DNA from: Patescibacteria group bacterium
GTDB taxonomy: Bacteria > Patescibacteria > Microgenomatia > Daviesbacterales > UBA10151
Assembly (NCBI GenBank): GCA_023380995.1
Contig: JAMCTD010000065.1
Coordinates: forward strand, 1-5,609
DNA: 5,609 nucleotides
Direction: 5' to 3'
In this document: piece by piece, positions 5,567 through 5,609 of the stretch
Position numbering within the stretch: position 1 is the first letter of the stretch
How the letters are laid out: every line of letters starts with the position of its first letter
The notes under the pieces: generated by a model
What the model was told of the DNA's origin: nothing
What the model saw: the letters and a program-made list of their open reading frames with translations, nothing else
Database searches by the model: none
Position numbers and translations under genes: made by a program

Positions 5567-5609
5567 CTCTTTTACCAAAACTTGGGGGATGGTGGGCGGG
5601 GGAATATCT
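5567..5609. repeat. right arm of the 43-bp inverted repeat, reaching the window edge
   Basis: Reverse-complement partner of 5225-5267, containing TTGGGGGATGGTGGGCGGGG. It runs to the last base of the window, so the true arm may be longer. Confidence 0.85.

Larger units (their letters stand above)
5044..5609. other. non-coding repeat-dense region
   Basis: 566 bp with no convincing gene on either strand. It holds the rest of the CGAAGCAATCTC element, GTAG-led hairpins at 5066-5090, 5112-5138, 5444-5470 and 5492-5517, a full-length GCGA-type palindrome at 5361-5399, and an inverted repeat pair at 5225-5267 and 5567-5609. The remainder is AT-rich unique sequence. Confidence 0.7.

Overview
The window is AT-rich DNA from an uncultivated-looking diderm (Gram-negative-type) bacterium. 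The diderm inference rests on two exported proteins with signal peptides, one carrying a six-bladed TolB-like propeller and one that reads as an outer-membrane beta-barrel. The load of short dispersed repeats, inside genes as well as between them, is common in uncultivated low-GC candidate phyla (the Elusimicrobiota/Omnitrophota neighbourhood is one guess). The lineage cannot be fixed from this sequence.

Layout. (1) 3-1199, + strand: the 3' part of a gene that runs in from the left. It has a proline-rich spacer, a repeat-derived stretch, a helical region, and a C-terminal zincin-like motif HEMCHATGIGE. (2) 1208-1636: a small membrane-anchored protein only 8 bp downstream, with a GspG/pseudopilin-like core but no visible prepilin-peptidase signature. 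(3) 1637-1879: an AT-rich spacer with a cluster of GCAATA/TATTGC boxes. (4) 1880-3379: an exported protein with an Ig/FnIII-like domain, a long linker made of dispersed repeats, and a six-bladed PD40/TolB-like propeller. (5) 3445-5043: an exported protein with an SLH-like N-terminal segment and a Wzi-like outer-membrane barrel, ending in a tail built from repeat DNA. (6) 5044-5609: non-coding DNA packed with short palindromic repeats and a 43-bp inverted repeat pair 299 bp apart that reaches the window's right edge.

The first two genes look like one transcription unit, and the TolB-like and barrel genes look like a second one concerned with the cell envelope. The zincin plus small anchored protein could be an effector/partner pair, but that is inference.

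The most unusual feature is how several repeat families have entered the coding sequences without breaking them. The GGCACA(A/G)AG family is read in the same frame (GT[E/K]AQSS or a degenerate form) in five of six genic copies. The other families supply linkers in three of the four proteins. A REP-like hairpin and a GCGA-type palindrome supply the last residues and the stop codon of the barrel gene. Five hairpins in the right third of the window each start with the tetranucleotide GTAG, as REP elements mobilised by RAYT transposases do.
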